From Macrotis lagotis (lineage: Eukaryota; Chordata; Mammalia; Peramelemorphia; Peramelidae), in contig NC_133666.1 in NCBI RefSeq assembly GCF_037893015.1, positions 163,627,611 to 163,691,610 on the forward strand: a DNA stretch of 64,000 bases, read 5' to 3'. The translations under genes were made by a program, and so were the position numbers. Below the pieces are notes generated by a model, which saw nothing but the letters and a program-made list of their open reading frames with translations, was not told the origin of the DNA and did no database searches. This document shows, piece after piece, positions 23,481 to 36,954 of this stretch; within the stretch, counting starts at the first letter, position 1; each line of letters starts with the position of its first letter.

Positions 23481-24247
23481 AGAATTGCTTAACTCGAATC
23501 GCTCCTGTGGTGGCGGTGCTGGGCGGGGGATTGTCGGAGGCGTCGGCTCCCTCAGAGACTCGGAAGGTCGCGATGGCCTGTGGAAACCAGCGGGAACTTG
23601 CCTGTCAGAAAAACATGAAGAAAACACAGGAGATTAGCAAGGGAAAAAGAAAAGAAGATAGTCTGTCTGCTTCCCAGAGAAAACAGAGGGATTCTGAAAT
23701 AATGCAACAAGAGCAGAAGGCTGCTAATGAGAAGAAATCTCTGCAGACAGGTGAAAAATGATTCACAGTAATTCGAAGAACCAGGTGGATTAAAGGATCT
23801 GAAATCAAGAGTTTGTAGAATGACCAGCCATTAAATATCTAACAATTTATCATATCTTTAGACTTGTTTACTTGCTACTTATTTCTTTTTAGTTCGTGAT
23901 AACTTAAGCTGCATGGTAAAGAATAGGTTTTAAGAAATCTGAACCATTATTCATGATTTATGCATATTATAAAAGAGCTAGAAATTAATGAATCTCCCTG
24001 TAGTTTATTATCTATAATTATAGATAAGTAGCTTGATACCAGAAGTTAATTCATCCTTTCTGTAGTTATTCATGTTATATTAGCTTTTTGTTTAAAGGAA
24101 ATCATTTAAACTCTTTACTACTGGATTTATAAAGTTTTCATGTAACTTTTTAGAGCATGTTTTGCATGAAATATTTAGATATTATACCTATCTGATTAGT
24201 AAACAAACATGTTTTAACAGCAAAAAAAAAAAAGAATTGCTTAACTC
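23481..24247 (+). pseudogene. SERF1: processed retrocopy of SERF1 mRNA
   Basis: An intronless copy of a host mRNA: a GC- and CpG-rich 5' leader (23496-23572), a complete 62-codon frame, about 460 bases of 3'UTR, an AGTAAA polyadenylation variant at 24198-24203 and an A-tail at about 24222-24232. It is framed by the 15-bp duplication agaattgcttaactc (23481-23495 and 24233-24247). These are the hallmarks of L1-driven retroposition. It landed in the inter-ORF region of an older L1, so it is younger than that element. The presence of the whole 5' leader suggests a near-full-length transcript. It carries no promoter of its own that can be proved, although the CpG-rich leader could include initiator sequence. 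The parent gene is not in this window. Confidence 0.95.
23573..23761 (+). CDS. open SERF1-like reading frame within the retrocopy, 62 aa
   Basis: SERF1 (formerly 4F5, 'modifier of SMA') is a small, very basic protein of the SERF family; family members bind amyloid-prone and acidic proteins and nucleic acids. The start at 23573 follows 'ggtcgcg' and gives [20 protein letters not shown] as the first 20 residues. Then come the lysine-rich [15 protein letters not shown] stretch and the conserved [11 protein letters not shown] block. The length matches the 62-residue short form of SERF1, and [12 protein letters not shown] separates it from SERF2. There is no internal stop or frame break. Two positions that are arginine in the family (3 and 11) are cysteine, each explained by CpG decay (CGT to TGT). 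Whether it is transcribed is unknown; the open frame may reflect youth and short length, not selection. Confidence 0.75.
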   Translation: MACGNQRELACQKNMKKTQEISKGKRKEDSLSASQRKQRDSEIMQQEQKAANEKKSLQTGEK

Positions 24248-24304
24248 TCACTTTTAAGGAGTTTGACTCAAGAGGGAATAACATACAAACAATTGGGTAT
24301 AGAA

Positions 24305-24377
24305 AATCATACCTCAAGATGAGAGAGTAAAGGCAAGGACTCCCCTGAGCTCTCCACAAACCACGCAAAATACATTT
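24305..24377 (+). repeat. start of a second LINE-1 (5'UTR), split by a later insertion
   Basis: Reads 'aagatgagagagtaaaggca', 'gactcccctgagctctccac' and 'caaaatacattt'. The same L1 5'UTR resumes at about 31085 with 'gactctaaacaaattctaga', as it does in the related 5'UTR at 50395-50440 ('gactctaaagatattctaga'). The 6.7-kb gap is filled by the twin-primed L1. Confidence 0.75.
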
Positions 24378-24391
24378 CTTTTTTTTTTTTT

Positions 24392-26797
24392 AACAAACAA
24401 TTTTTTTATTAAAGATATTATTTGAGTTTTACAATTTTCTCACAATCTTGGTTCCCTCCCCCACCCCCACCCCACAGATAGCATTCTGTCAGTCTTTACT
24501 TTGTTTCCATGTTGTAGCTTGATCCAAATTGGGTGTGATGAGAGAGAAATCATATCCTTAAAGAGAACAGAATTCTCAGAGGTGACCAGATCAGACAATA
24601 AGATATCTGGTTTTTTTTTCCAAATTAAAGGGAATAGTCCTTATACTTTGTTCAAACTCCACAGCAACTTATCTGGATACAGACGGTACTCTCCTTTGCA
24701 GACAGCCCAAAATTGTTCCCAATTGTTGCACTGATGGAATGAGCAAGTCCTTCAAGGTTAAACATCACTCCCATGTTGCTGTTAGGGTGTACAGTGTTTT
24801 TCTGGTTCTGCTCATCTCACTCACCATCAGTTCATGCAAATCCCTCCAGGTTTCCCTGAAATCCCATCCCTCCTAGTTTCTAACATAACAATAGTGTTCC
24901 ATGACATACATATACCACAGTTTGCTAAGCCATTCCCCAACTGGATTTCCAATTCTTTGCCACGACAAACAGGGTTGCTATAAATATTTTTGTACAAGTA
25001 ATGTTTTTACCCTTTTTTCCTCATCTCTTCAGGGTATAGACCCAGTAGTGGTATTGCTGGGTCAAGGGGTATGCACATTGTTGTTGCCCTTTGGGCATAG
25101 TTCCAAATAGCTCTCCAGAAGGGTTGGATGAGTTCACAGCTCCACCAACAGTGTAATAGTGTCCCAGATTTCCCACATCCCTTCCAACAATGATCATTAT
25201 CCTTCCTGGTCATGCTGGCCAATCTGACAGGTGTGAGGTGGTACCTCAGAGAAGCTTTAATTTGCATTTCTCTAATAAGTAACGATTTAGAGCATTTTTT
25301 CATATGGCTATGGATTGCTTTGATGTCCTCATCTGTAAATTGCCTTTGCATATCCTTTGACTATTTGTCAATTGGGGAATGGCTTTTTATTTTAAAAATA
25401 TGACTCAGTTCTCTGTATATTTTAGAAATGAGTCCTTTGTCAGAATCATTAATTGTAAAGATCGTTTCCCAATTTAATACTTTTCTTTTGATCTTGATTA
25501 CATTGGTTTTATCTGTGCAAAAGCTTTTTTAATTTAATGTATTTGAAATCAACTAATTGGTTTTTAGTGATGCTCTCCAACTCTTCCTTAGTCAAAAATT
25601 GTTCCCCTTTCCATAGATCTGACAGGTAGACTAGTTCTTGATCCTCTAATTTGCTTATAGTATTGTTTTTTTATGTCTATGTCCTGTAACCATTTGGATT
25701 TTATCTTGGTAAAGGGTGTGAGGTGTTGGTCTAATCTAAGTTTCTTCCATACTAACTTCCAATTATCCCTGCAGTTTTTATCAAAGAGGGAGTTTTTATC
25801 CCAGTGGCTGGACTCTTTGGGTTTATCAAACAGCAGATTACTATACTCCTCTCCTGCTTTTACACCTAGTCTATTCCACTGGTCCACCACTCTATTTCTT
25901 AGCCAATACCAAACACTTTTGATGACTGATGCATTATAATATAATTTTAGATCAGGTAGTGCTAAGCCACGTTTGTTTGCATTTTTTTCATTAAGCTCCT
26001 GGCAATTCTTGACTTTTTATTTCTCCATATGAATTTACTTACAATTTTTTTCTAACTCATTAAAGTAATTTTTTGGAATTTTGATTGGTAGAGCACTAAA
26101 CAGATAGTTTAGTTTTGGTAGAATTGTCATTTTTATTATATTAGCTCTCCCTATCCATGAGCAGTTGATAATTGCCCAGTTATTTAAATCTGATTTAATT
26201 TGTGTGAGAAGTATTTTATAATTGTTTACAAAAAGATTCTGAGTCTGTCTTGGCAAATAGACTCCCAAATATTTTACACTGTCTGAGGTTAGTTTGAATG
26301 GGATTTCTCTTTCTAGCTCTTCCTGCTGTTTCTTGCTAGCCATATATAGAAAAGTTGAGGATTTATGGGGGTTTATTTTATAACCTGAAACTTTACTAAA
26401 ACTGATAATTGTTTCCAGTAGTTTTTTAGATGATTTCTTGGGATTCTCTAAGTACGCCATCATGCCATTTGCGAAGAGTGAGAGTTTTGTCTCTTTCTTC
26501 CCAATTCTAATTCCTTCAATTTCTTTTTATTCCCTAATTGCTGATGCTAACATTTCTAATACAATATTGAATAATAGTGGTGATAATGGGCACCCTTGTT
26601 TGACCCCTGATCTTATTGGGAATGCCTCCAGCCTCTCCCCATTGAGTATAATGCTTGTTGATGGTTTCAGATAGATGAAAAGTCCATTTATTCCTACACT
26701 CTCTAGGGTTTTTTTAATAGGAATGGATGCTGGATTTTGTCAAAAGCTTTTTCAGAATCTATTGATATGATCATATGATTTCTGATAGGTTTGTTAG
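24392..26797 (-). pseudogene. LINE-1 ORF2 3' part (RT to C-terminus) and 3'UTR
   Basis: Minus-strand translation begins with [20 protein letters not shown] (first part of the RT palm, at about 26796-26735) and continues through '[20 protein letters not shown]' (around 26590). The RT catalytic site that should read FADD reads FANG at about 26475, so both aspartates are lost. A 142-codon open stretch (26463-26035) covers the thumb region ('YKINPHKSSTFLYM', 'NCSWIGRANIIKMTILPKLN'). C-terminal pieces occur at 25890-25588 and 25351-25007, the latter with a WKGCGKSGTLLHCWWSCELI-type Zn-knuckle-like segment. ORF2 ends near 24770 and the 3'UTR runs to 24392. Several stops and frame changes make it non-functional. 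Confidence 0.9.
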
Positions 26798-27567
26798 ACC
26801 TTTGGCCAAGATGGCAGAGAGAAGACAGGCACAGTTCTAACGTCTCCTGATCTCTTCCCCATCTATCACATGAAACAAACCTCTTAAAAGAATTCTGAAC
26901 CAGGAAACCCAGAAAGAAAAGCCAGGAGAGGAACATCTACCTCAGGATTTGTCTCCTGCAGCAGCCTTGGCTGAGTACCTGCAGGTGAGTGTGGGCTCTG
27001 AGGGAAGATCAGCCCGGGATCAGCCAGATTAACAGCTGAATTGGAACCAGGAGTCTGAGGGCCCGAGAGCTGGACCTTCTGGATCAGCAGTAGAGCTGTA
27101 TGAAGGGGGCTTGGGTCCGCCGGGAAGCAGAGGCACTGGTGTTGGTGCTGTACCCCTGGAGATTGGGGAAGGGGCTGTGGGGAGAGGTCTGGTGCAGGAG
27201 AGCTGTGGATGACATCCCTGGGCTCCTCAGGTCTGAGAAACTCTGAGTCCATGCCTCCATTTCACAGAGTCCTCCTCCCAAACAAATGCAAACTAATTCT
27301 GGCTCAGGCCCAGGAGTGTGAGCAGAAGAACCAGCCCAGCTGAGGAATGAACTCAGGCCAGGGTAAAGCCCACCATTGATTGAAGGCAAAAGAATTCAAT
27401 AGTTCCAACTCCTCCCTTTGGGCAAAGGGAGAAGGCCTCCCAACCAAAGTCACAGACAATCCAGAGAGGACAACCAGCACCTCCTACTGGCTAGCCAGAG
27501 AAACTGCAATCAGTAAAGCCTTTAGCCCAGGTGAACTAGCCCCCCCCCAACTCAAGGTCTTAGCATA
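26798..27567 (+). repeat. LINE-1 5'UTR (inverted part)
   Basis: Starts at the inversion joint with 'ttggccaagatggcagagag', the L1 5' end signature also seen at 21438 (+) and 63725 (-). It is relatively GC-rich for the window and would carry the internal L1 promoter. Minus-strand open frames of 100-120 codons here reflect base composition and show no motif. Confidence 0.85.
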
Positions 27568-28590
27568 ATGAAGAAGGGTCAGCGGAAAGGTGAATCCATA
27601 GAAAAATTCACAGAAGGGAAAGACCCCAACTCAGAGAGATCTGGAACCTCTGAGGAGAATACAATCTGGTCTCAGCACAGAAAGACTTCCTTGAAGAAAT
27701 CAGGAAGGAGCTTAAAAATTTGGGAGAGACAATTAATACCTTGCAACAAGAAAAAAAAAAACCTTAGAAAGTACAATTGGACAAACACAAAAGGAGAATA
27801 AATCTCTCAGATTCTCAAATGAGCAAATGCAAAAAGAAATTAATTCTCTCAAAACCTCAATTGGTCAAATGGAAAGCTCTTTCAAAAGTAGAATTGACCA
27901 GTTGGAAAAGGAGTTGCAAAAGGTTAATGAAGAAAACTCCTCCCCAATAAAGAATGGAGTCTACAGAAACTAATGACTCCATGAGACAGCAAGAGTCAGT
28001 TAAACAAAATCAAAAAATAGAAAAAATAGAAGCAAATGTAAAATACCTCATCAACAAATCTACTGACCTCGAGAATACATCGAGGAGGGGCAACCTGAAA
28101 ATTATAGGACTTCCTGAAAACATTGCAAAGAATAAAAGCCTGGACTTAATATTACAGAATCTAGTGATGGAAAACTGCCCTGATATCATGGAATCGGAGG
28201 GCAAAGTAGTTTTTGAAAGAGTACATTGATCCCCACCAGAAAAAGATCCTAAAATGAAAACACCAAGGAATGTTGTGGCCAAACTGCAGAACTATCAGAT
28301 AAAAGAGAAAATCCTGCAATCAGCCAGAAAGAAGCAATTTAAATATCAAGGAGCCACAGTAAGGATCACGCAGGACCTGGCTGCATCAACTTTAAGGGAT
28401 CAAAGGGCCTGGAATGAGATATTTTGAACAGCACCGGAGCTTGCAATGTAGCCAAGAATCTACTTTCCTGCAAAGTTGAGCCTTCTCTTCCAGGGAAAAT
28501 GATGGGCATTTAACGAAATGGTAGAGTTCCAAAAATTTCTGATGAAAAGACCAGAGCTAAAAAGAAAATTTGGACATCAAACACGAGGTT
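27568..28590 (+). pseudogene. LINE-1 ORF1 (RNA-binding protein), broken
   Basis: ORF1p is the L1 RNA chaperone: a coiled-coil trimer followed by an RRM and a C-terminal domain. The start at 27568 (MKKGQRKGESIEKFTEGK) opens a 77-codon piece; a frame change then moves to the coiled-coil region (about 27790-27950). A second open piece at 27954-28229 carries the end of the coiled coil and the RRM start (NLKIIGLPENIAKN). It stops at 28229 in what should be E-R-V-H-R-S-P-P; the stop TGA is a CpG decay of CGA. The remainder ('KDPKMKTPRNVV', 'VRITQDLAASTLRDQRAWNE') reads on to about 28430 in frame. The protein is not made whole. Confidence 0.88.
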
Positions 28591-29389
28591 CAAGATACAC
28601 ATGAAAAGGTAAAAAAATGGGGGACAGTAAAATGAAAAAAATGCAATCCAGTAAGTTAAAACTGCCTATATTCCAGCATGGGGGGGGGAGAGACTCTCAT
28701 GAATCCTGAGAAATGTAATTCTAACAGGAGAATACACCTAGACAGAAATGATGGACATCCATGACCTATCCATATGACTGCTATCTAATGGGATGTAACT
28801 GGCTTTATCCCCACTTGGGAGAAAGACTCTAATAACTCTCAGATATTTTGACTCTATTCAATAGAATATACTGAGCTAGAAGGGACAGACACTCAGAATT
28901 TTCTATGAGCTAGATAGAATGATCTAAAAAAATACACTACCTCCCTAAAAAGTGGGACAGGAAAGAGACGGGAGGAGGGAGGGGACTGAATGGGACAAAT
29001 CTCATTACACTAAGAGGTACCAAAAACCTATGGTAATAGAGGGGAAGAAGGGAGCAGAGGAGAAACACCTGAATCTTCTTCTCATTAGACTTGGCTTAAA
29101 GTCAACCTACACATACTCAGTTAACTTACAAAACATGTAACCTTTCATGTATTAAAAGGAGAAAAGGGGAGGGGGATGGAGAAAGGGAAAGGGAGTGAGG
29201 GAAATAAGGGGAAATAACAAAAGGAAGGGAAGGGAAAAGGGAAAAAGGGAAAGGGGAAAGAAAGGGGCAGTTATGATACAGGAGGGCAAACGTACTGAAA
29301 GGAGTGGTATTCAAAAACAAAATACTGGGGAATATGGAAAAAAGGGAGGGAAAGGGGGAAAAGACAAACAGAGGGAAGATAGCACAGAG
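28591..29389 (+). repeat. LINE-1 inter-ORF spacer, purine-rich
   Basis: Links ORF1 and ORF2. It has a g-run at 28681-28688 and a long ga-rich stretch at 29155-29275 ('gggaaagggagtgagggaaa'). Similar purine-rich spacers mark the other L1 copies in the window (about 6120-6300 and, on the other strand, 56540-56700). No separate gene is seen. Confidence 0.8.
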
Positions 29390-31072
<1,683 letters not shown>

Positions 31073-32436
31073 CAAAATAAATTTTAATAAAGACTCTAAA
31101 CAAATTCTAGAGTTGCACAACCACTAAAACGTCTGAGGGAAACAATATTTGAAACTGAAACAAATTCAAAGATTGGCAGGAAGGTTTTGTTTCACCAGAT
31201 TGAGAGAGAAGTGCACTGTAGCACAAGTCACAGTTGTGAGACCTGGTTTCAGAAACTAGGTCACTGGCAGCAGTGACAGTTTCTGGAGCTCTTAGCAGAG
31301 AGGAAAGTATGGAAAGTCAGCAGAAAAAGTTTACCATATTGGGTCAAGATTAGAGCACAGTCCAGTTCAGGTCTCAGTTGCACAGACCTGGTCCTAGTGG
31401 ACCAATACAAGTTCTTGCGGGTCATTGAATGAGCAGAGGAAACTGCTTCCAGAGCATGCAGTTCACAGATTGTAAGAGGGTCAGAAGGAGATTGCAAGAA
31501 TATCTTTTATATCACTGAGTCAGGACTCTGTTGATTTACCTATTCTTCCAATCACATGAAGAAGAGCAGTTTGCTGCTGCATCAGAGAAGCAAATCCCCA
31601 CCCCTCGCAGTTCAAGAGCTGAAAGGAGTTTTTGTAGTCATCCATAAAGCAGAGCACAGGCCATGAGAGTCAAAAAAAAATTGAAAACTGCAAGTTTCCA
31701 AGAAGTATCTTTGAAAAAAGCTGTAAAAAGATCCCTAGCTTTAAAAAAGTTAAATGCAAGTCAGAGGCTGGGGAAATTGGCAAACAACCAAATAAAATCT
31801 GACCACAGATACCAGGGTAATAAGGAAGACTAAAATATATACTGAGATGATAACAAAGTCAAAGTTTCTACATGCAAAACCTGTGAGAAAGTATGAATTG
31901 ACTTAAGACTATGGAAGGAATTTGAAAATCCATTAAGGGAGATAGAGGGAAAATTGGGCAGAGAAATAAAAGTGTTGTGAGAAAATCATGAAAAATGAAT
32001 AATTAGCTTAGTGAAAGAAACACTAAAAATGCTGAAGAAAATACCATCTTAAAAACTAGACTTTGCCGAATGGGAAAAATTCCAACTAGTCATTGAGAAG
32101 AATGCCTAAAAGGAAGGAATAACTAAATGAAAAAAAGTTCAATGAAGAAAATACTCCTTGAAATACAGAATTGAGTAAAGGAAAGTTAATGAAATTGTGA
32201 GAAATCAACAAAAAATAAAACAAAACTAAAGGAGTGAAAAACTGGAAGAAAATTTCAAATATCTCATTGAAAAAACAAATGACCTGGAAAATAGATCCAG
32301 AAGATATTATTAAAATTATTGGACTACCTGAAAGTCATGATCAAAAAATGCAAATGAAAACTTCCAGGAATATTATTACTAAATTTCAGAGCTCCCAGGT
32401 CAAGGAAAAAATATTGCAAGTAGTCAGAAACAATTC

Positions 32437-32580
32437 AAGTCAGCAGTCTCACTTTCTCCTGCAGAGACACCTGGGTCCAGGGGTCAGATATGAGTTAGCA
32501 CTACTGCAGATAGCTGTGGAGGCAAGGTAATTATGGTGAAGCAACTTGCCCAAAGGTCACACAGTTAATATGTGTTGTGT
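32437..32580 (-). repeat. old SINE with RTE-type tail, reverse orientation
   Basis: Plus strand: 'tcagcagtctcactttctcc', 'cacctgggtccaggggtcag', then 'gcaacttgcccaaaggtcac' and 'acagttaatatgtg'. The first half matches the tail repeat at 17335-17640 and the second is the reverse of the SINE core. Tail and body are therefore joined, as in 11277-11460. It lies at the ORF1/spacer boundary of the second L1. Confidence 0.65.
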
Positions 32581-33011
32581 TTTATATATGTATATATGTG
32601 TGCATATGTATATGGAGTTCAATATGAAGGGATAATATATTTTAAAACATGGAGGTACTAAGAGAAATGGAAAGGGGACGTAGAATGGGAAAATTATATC
32701 ACATAAATAGACAAGAAAAAATTCTTGCAGTGGTGGGTGATAGGGGAGATGAGGGGGGGTGAATGATGCTTACTGTCATTGAAATTGATCTATAGAGTGA
32801 ATAACATATACACTCAATTAGATATAGATATTCAGCTTATCCTAGAGGAAAGTGGGAGAGTAAGGTGATGGAGGAACAAGGCAGGTGATGGAAAGAGAGA
32901 TTAGGTAAGTCATAGGCAAAACACCATTCAGAAGGGACAGCATTAAAGGAAAGAGAGAATAGAATAAATGGGGTGGGGAATTAGGGTGGTTAGAAATACA
33001 GTTAACAATAG

Positions 33012-33171
33012 TAATGGTGGTAGCTAGGTGGCACAGTGGATAGAGCACCAACCCTGGAGTCAGGAGTGCCTGAGTTCAAATCTGGCCTCAGAACTAAATA
33101 AGTGCCTAACTGTGTGGCCTTGGGCAAGCCACTTAACCACATTGCCTTGCAAAAAAAAATCATAATGGTGG
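33012..33171 (+). mobile_element. tRNA-like SINE with 9-bp target duplication
   Basis: Body 33021-33162: 'tagctaggtggcacagtgga', 'tggagtcaggagtgcctgag', 'ctaactgtgtggccttgggc', 'attgccttgcaaaaa'. Flanked by taatggtgg at 33012-33020 and 33163-33171. It lies within the second L1. Confidence 0.93.
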
Positions 33172-33751
33172 GAAAAATATTGAATCAAGTTTCTATAATA
33201 AAGTGATCATTTCTCAAACAAAAAGAAATGAGTCAAATTCATTAAAAAATAAGAGCTATTCCCTTATTGATTAAATGGTCAAACCTGAATGTTTCAGATG
33301 AGGTTATAAATGTTGCCTATGGACATAAATAAAAAAAATTCCTAACACACTATTGATTGAAATTAGAAAATTGAAATTAGAAAAATTCTGAGGTATTATC
33401 TTATACCCATTGGATTAGCAAAGAGGACAGAAACATAAACTGACAAATATTGAAGGGGCTGTAGAGAAAATAAGACATAAATGCACTTACAGAGGAGATG
33501 TGAAATGATTCAACAATTCTGAGGAGGAAATTTGAAATACAACCCAAAGCCAACCCACTGACAGGGCTATAGTCCAGAAAAGATGAAAAAAGGTAGGAAA
33601 AGGGTCTATATGTTAAAGGATATTTATGAAAGTTCTTTTGTTATTACAAGGAACTGGAATTTGAGGGGATGATCATTACTTGGGAAATGACTGATCAAAT
33701 AGTTCTTTTGATTATGATGGAATGCTATTCTGCAATAAGAAATGGTGAATA

Positions 33752-33903
33752 GGGGGTCAGCTAAGTTGCACAGTGGTTACAGCAAAAGTGCTCTAATTCC
33801 TAATCAGGAAGACCAGATTTCAAATCTGGCCTCAAATACTTAATGCTTACTTTGCTGTGTGACTTTGGCTAAGTCACTTAATTCCATTACCTTATTTAAA
33901 AAA
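33752..33903 (+). repeat. tRNA-like/CORE-SINE, older subfamily
   Basis: Reads 'cagctaagttgcacagtggt', 'ttcaaatctggcctcaaata', 'tgctgtgtgactttggctaa', 'gtcacttaattccattacct'. It lacks the 'gccttgcaaaaacc' end of the younger SINEs and is more diverged. It sits in the ORF2 C-terminal remnant of the second L1. Confidence 0.85.
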
Positions 33904-34424
33904 TGGTAAAAGGGATGCTCATGGTAAAACCTCAAAAGACTTACATGAGCAGATGCAATGGAAAATGTAGTATAAACAAAGTAGTAACAATATTTTAGGA
34001 TGATCAGTTTTGAAGGCTTTATCTCCTATCTCTTCTCAGCAAGGCTGTGACCCAAGACAACTCTGAAGGACTTATGATAAGGAATACTAAAATCCCAAAG
34101 ACAGAATTAATGGTGTTTGAATACAGATTGATGTATACTTTTTTGGGAAAAAAATTTTAGATGGTCATGTTTCTTTTCACAACATTACTTTATAATAATA
34201 TTTTGTATTATAATACATTTTAACTGATCTCAAATACCTTGTTTTCTCAGTGAGGGGGAGTTGGAGGGAAAGAAGGAAAATAATTTAGAATTAAAATGAT
34301 AATTACACCTTTTTCTTACACATAAAAATAAAATAAAACTGAAACAAAACAAAATAAAGGAAAAAAAATCCTACTCCACAGGGTTTTAGGAGGGAAAGTT
34401 TTGTAAGAGAAGGAGGGACTGGGA

Positions 34425-36040
34425 CTTCTGTGGCAGAGTCAAGATAGTTACATGGTGTTATGCTCCCAGAGCTTTATCTTACACAACACTGAATGAAGCC
34501 TCTATCCAGACATTAAAGCTATAGATTGCACTAAAGAAAAAAAGATTGAAAGAAGTTTTCATCTGTAGTCATTGTGGAGGATTTTCCATCAAGTTTGGTC
34601 TCTTCATAGGGATAAAGGGAAGTAAAGCCCAGATAGGTGGGAGAGAGGAAAAGCCAGAGGGAGGCTTTGGGTCACAATGCAACCCAGATCCTGGCAATTG
34701 GACAGCAGCCCATGTCCCAGCAGCTAGATACTAGGCCAGCAGGATGAGCCCTAACAAAGCCCCAAACCTGGCAACACTAAAGCAAAATATATGACTAAGT
34801 CAGAAACAAACCACTGCATAGACTGAGTCTGGAAATAAAGGAGAAAATTAAACTCTGTATAGACAACACCTGGCTCCATAGGTAACATTTTGCTCAGCAG
34901 TAAGTCAGGGATCAGACTCCAGCCCCAGCCCCCAAATCTCTGGACTATACTCCTTATATCCCAAGAGCAAAGTTCAACAGTCAAAATGACCAAAAATACT
35001 AAAAGAGTGCCAACCATATGAAGTACTTCACAAATGGAATTGATAAAATTGACATTTCAGAAGAACAAAGCAGTTACAAATGACCTACATTTGAAGTCTC
35101 TAAGAAGTCTATGAATTGGACTCAAATACAATACCTCATAGAAGTGCTTAAAATAATTTAAAAACCAAAGAAGAGAGGAAGAAGAAAAATGGAAAAAGGA
35201 AATAACAGCCATGCAAAAAAGTTATGAAAAAATTGACAAAAGAAATCAACAGCTTTAAAAGTAAAAATAATCAATAGGAAAAAGAATTCTCATCTAAAAC
35301 TGAAATCAATCAACTGGAAAAGAAATGTCATTCAGCAAAATGTTAAAATCACCATATGGAAAAGGAAATATAAAAGCTAACTAAAGAAATTAAACCCCTA
35401 AAAATTAGAATTGGACAAATAGAAGATAATGAATCCATTAGATAGCAAGATTCCTTAAAGCAAAATCAAAAGGCTAAAAAAAAATTGAAGAAAATTGAAA
35501 GTAATTTTAAGAAAACCACTCAACCTGTAAAATAATTCCAGAAAAGATATGGATTAGTGATCTACCAAAAAGCCTCTACAATAAAGGACTTGGAAAATAT
35601 CTTTTAGGAAATTATTAAGGAAAATTGTCCCAACATACTAGGTCAAGAAAACAAAGTAGCCTTTGAGAAAATACACAGAACACCTCCAGAAAGACAGCCC
35701 AAGATAATAGCTCCAAAGATATCATAATCAAATTCCAGAATACTCAAATGAAATAGAATATGCAGCATAGATTCAAAAAGGAAATAATTTAAATATAAAA
35801 GAAATACAATCAGAATTTCACAGGACTTATCAGCTTCAACATTTAAAGGATAGGAGGGCATGGAATCTGATATTTTGGATGGCAACCAAAAATTATTACA
35901 ACTTGCAAATTATTTACAGCATAAAAATTATTGTTAGACTGAAATAGTTAAATAAAATCCAGAAGCAATTCATCCTAAATAACAAATAAGGCCTGACATT
36001 AAGCATCTAAAGGTAATAGATAAATGCTTGTCACAGAGAG
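34425..36040 (+). mobile_element. LINE-1 5' part (5'UTR and ORF1), decayed
   Basis: Starts 'ctgtggcagagtcaagatag' and continues as L1 5'UTR. ORF1 remnants follow: a lysine-rich coiled-coil region (35150-35500) and the RRM/CTD region, with 'aatatacagcatagattc', 'aatcagaatttcacaggac' and 'aggagggcatggaatctgat' at 35750-35870 (compare DLAASTLRDQRAWNEIF). It fades out before ORF2. Missing the 3' end is unusual for an L1 and points to later deletion. Confidence 0.7.
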
Positions 36041-36954
36041 ACGGAAAGACAGACACACATACACACACACACAAACATATAATTGGTGAATTTTGTGTTC
36101 TCTTTAGAGGTGAAATTGTATTTTTTTAAATCCCTATTTGTCCAGGATGGTATATTATTTTTCCCAATTTGTTTCACTTTCACTCATTCAGAATTTTTTA
36201 CTCAGTTTCAATTTTCTAACATCTACTTTTTCTATCTATAACTTTACAAATCCAGACCACAATTTCACATTGCCTTGGTTCTAATTTTAAGGTCCTTAAA
36301 TAAATTTAAATGCCTACTAAAAGTGATTGTAGGGGATGTGAATAAACATTTATTTTACCTTAACAAGAAGTATTCCATAAAAAGAACAAAAAAGTCTCTT
36401 TTGTGACAAAATAATTCAGTGATAAAAATAACTATATGATTGTACAGGAATGAACTTTGGTGTCAAGAGACTCATGTCTGAATACTATCTCAGCTACTTA
36501 TTGTAGTGTAGCCTTTAAAAAAATTTATCAGTCATTAAGATCTCATTTTCTTCTTCTGAAAAATGTAGGGATAGCATTAGAATTTATAATTATATTTAGG
36601 TATAAGATTCATTGATTGAACATATAGCTTTCAGCAAAATGATTGATTTGGTTTTAATATAGAACTGATATTCCCGACTTTTTGCTGAGGTAAGCTTCCT
36701 TCAACAAGAGAGCATTTTGCTTATAAAAAGAATTAGAGAGGTCAGCAGAAATTCATCATTACTCCATGGAAAATAATGATCTTTTACTGTTCATCTTTAT
36801 ATATAAAAGATAGGACATCTGTATGGGCACTAATTACTTGTTGGCATTTTGATGTTTCTTGTTTGTGATCATTATAGGAATATTTTTTCTATACAAGATT
36901 TATAGAGAAAATTCTAAGTAAAGATCCATACTAAATTTCTAAATATACGATTTT
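36041..36954. other. unassigned DNA containing a decayed MIR
   Basis: A diverged MIR (+) is likely at 36437-36575 ('tcaagagactcatgtctgaa', 'ctcagctacttattg', 'tctcattttcttcttctgaa', 'aaatgtagggat'). A short (ca)n run lies at 36055-36075. The rest holds nothing that I recognise. Confidence 0.5.

Larger units (their letters stand above)
21425..24304 (+). mobile_element. LINE-1 5' part (5'UTR, ORF1, inter-ORF), interrupted
   Basis: Starts with the L1 5' signature 'gacaagatggctgagagaag' at about 21438. The 5'UTR runs to about 22000. A decayed ORF1 follows to about 23090: an A-rich coiled-coil section, then 'attgaaagaattcatcaatc', 'cctcctgaaaatgatcccca', matching the ERVHRSPPEKDP-type region of ORF1. 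The inter-ORF segment is interrupted by a SINE (23179-23364) and the SERF1 retrocopy (23481-24247). At about 24305 a second L1 begins. ORF2 is absent, so this is the displaced 5' section of an older L1. Confidence 0.8.
31085..34366 (+). mobile_element. second LINE-1, continued: 5'UTR, ORF1, 3' end, with most of ORF2 missing
   Basis: Continuation of the element begun at 24305. The 5'UTR runs to about 32000. The ORF1 remnant runs to about 32430 (a 98-codon open piece at 32234-32530 includes DPEDIIKIIGLPESHDQK, the RRM start). The spacer is at about 32580-33010. Then the sequence passes straight to the ORF2 C-terminal region (from about 33180) and the 3'UTR of the 'second subfamily' type, ending in an A-rich run near 34366. 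Endonuclease and RT are absent. It is interrupted by three SINE-type insertions. The layout resembles 'half-L1' (HAL1) elements, which keep ORF1 and lack ORF2, but a plain deletion would look alike. Confidence 0.7.

Noticed and set aside
26884-27389. Overlapping minus-strand proline/serine-rich frames of 122 and 101 codons
   Set aside because: They are antisense to the GC-rich L1 5'UTR, with no motif and no homology I know.
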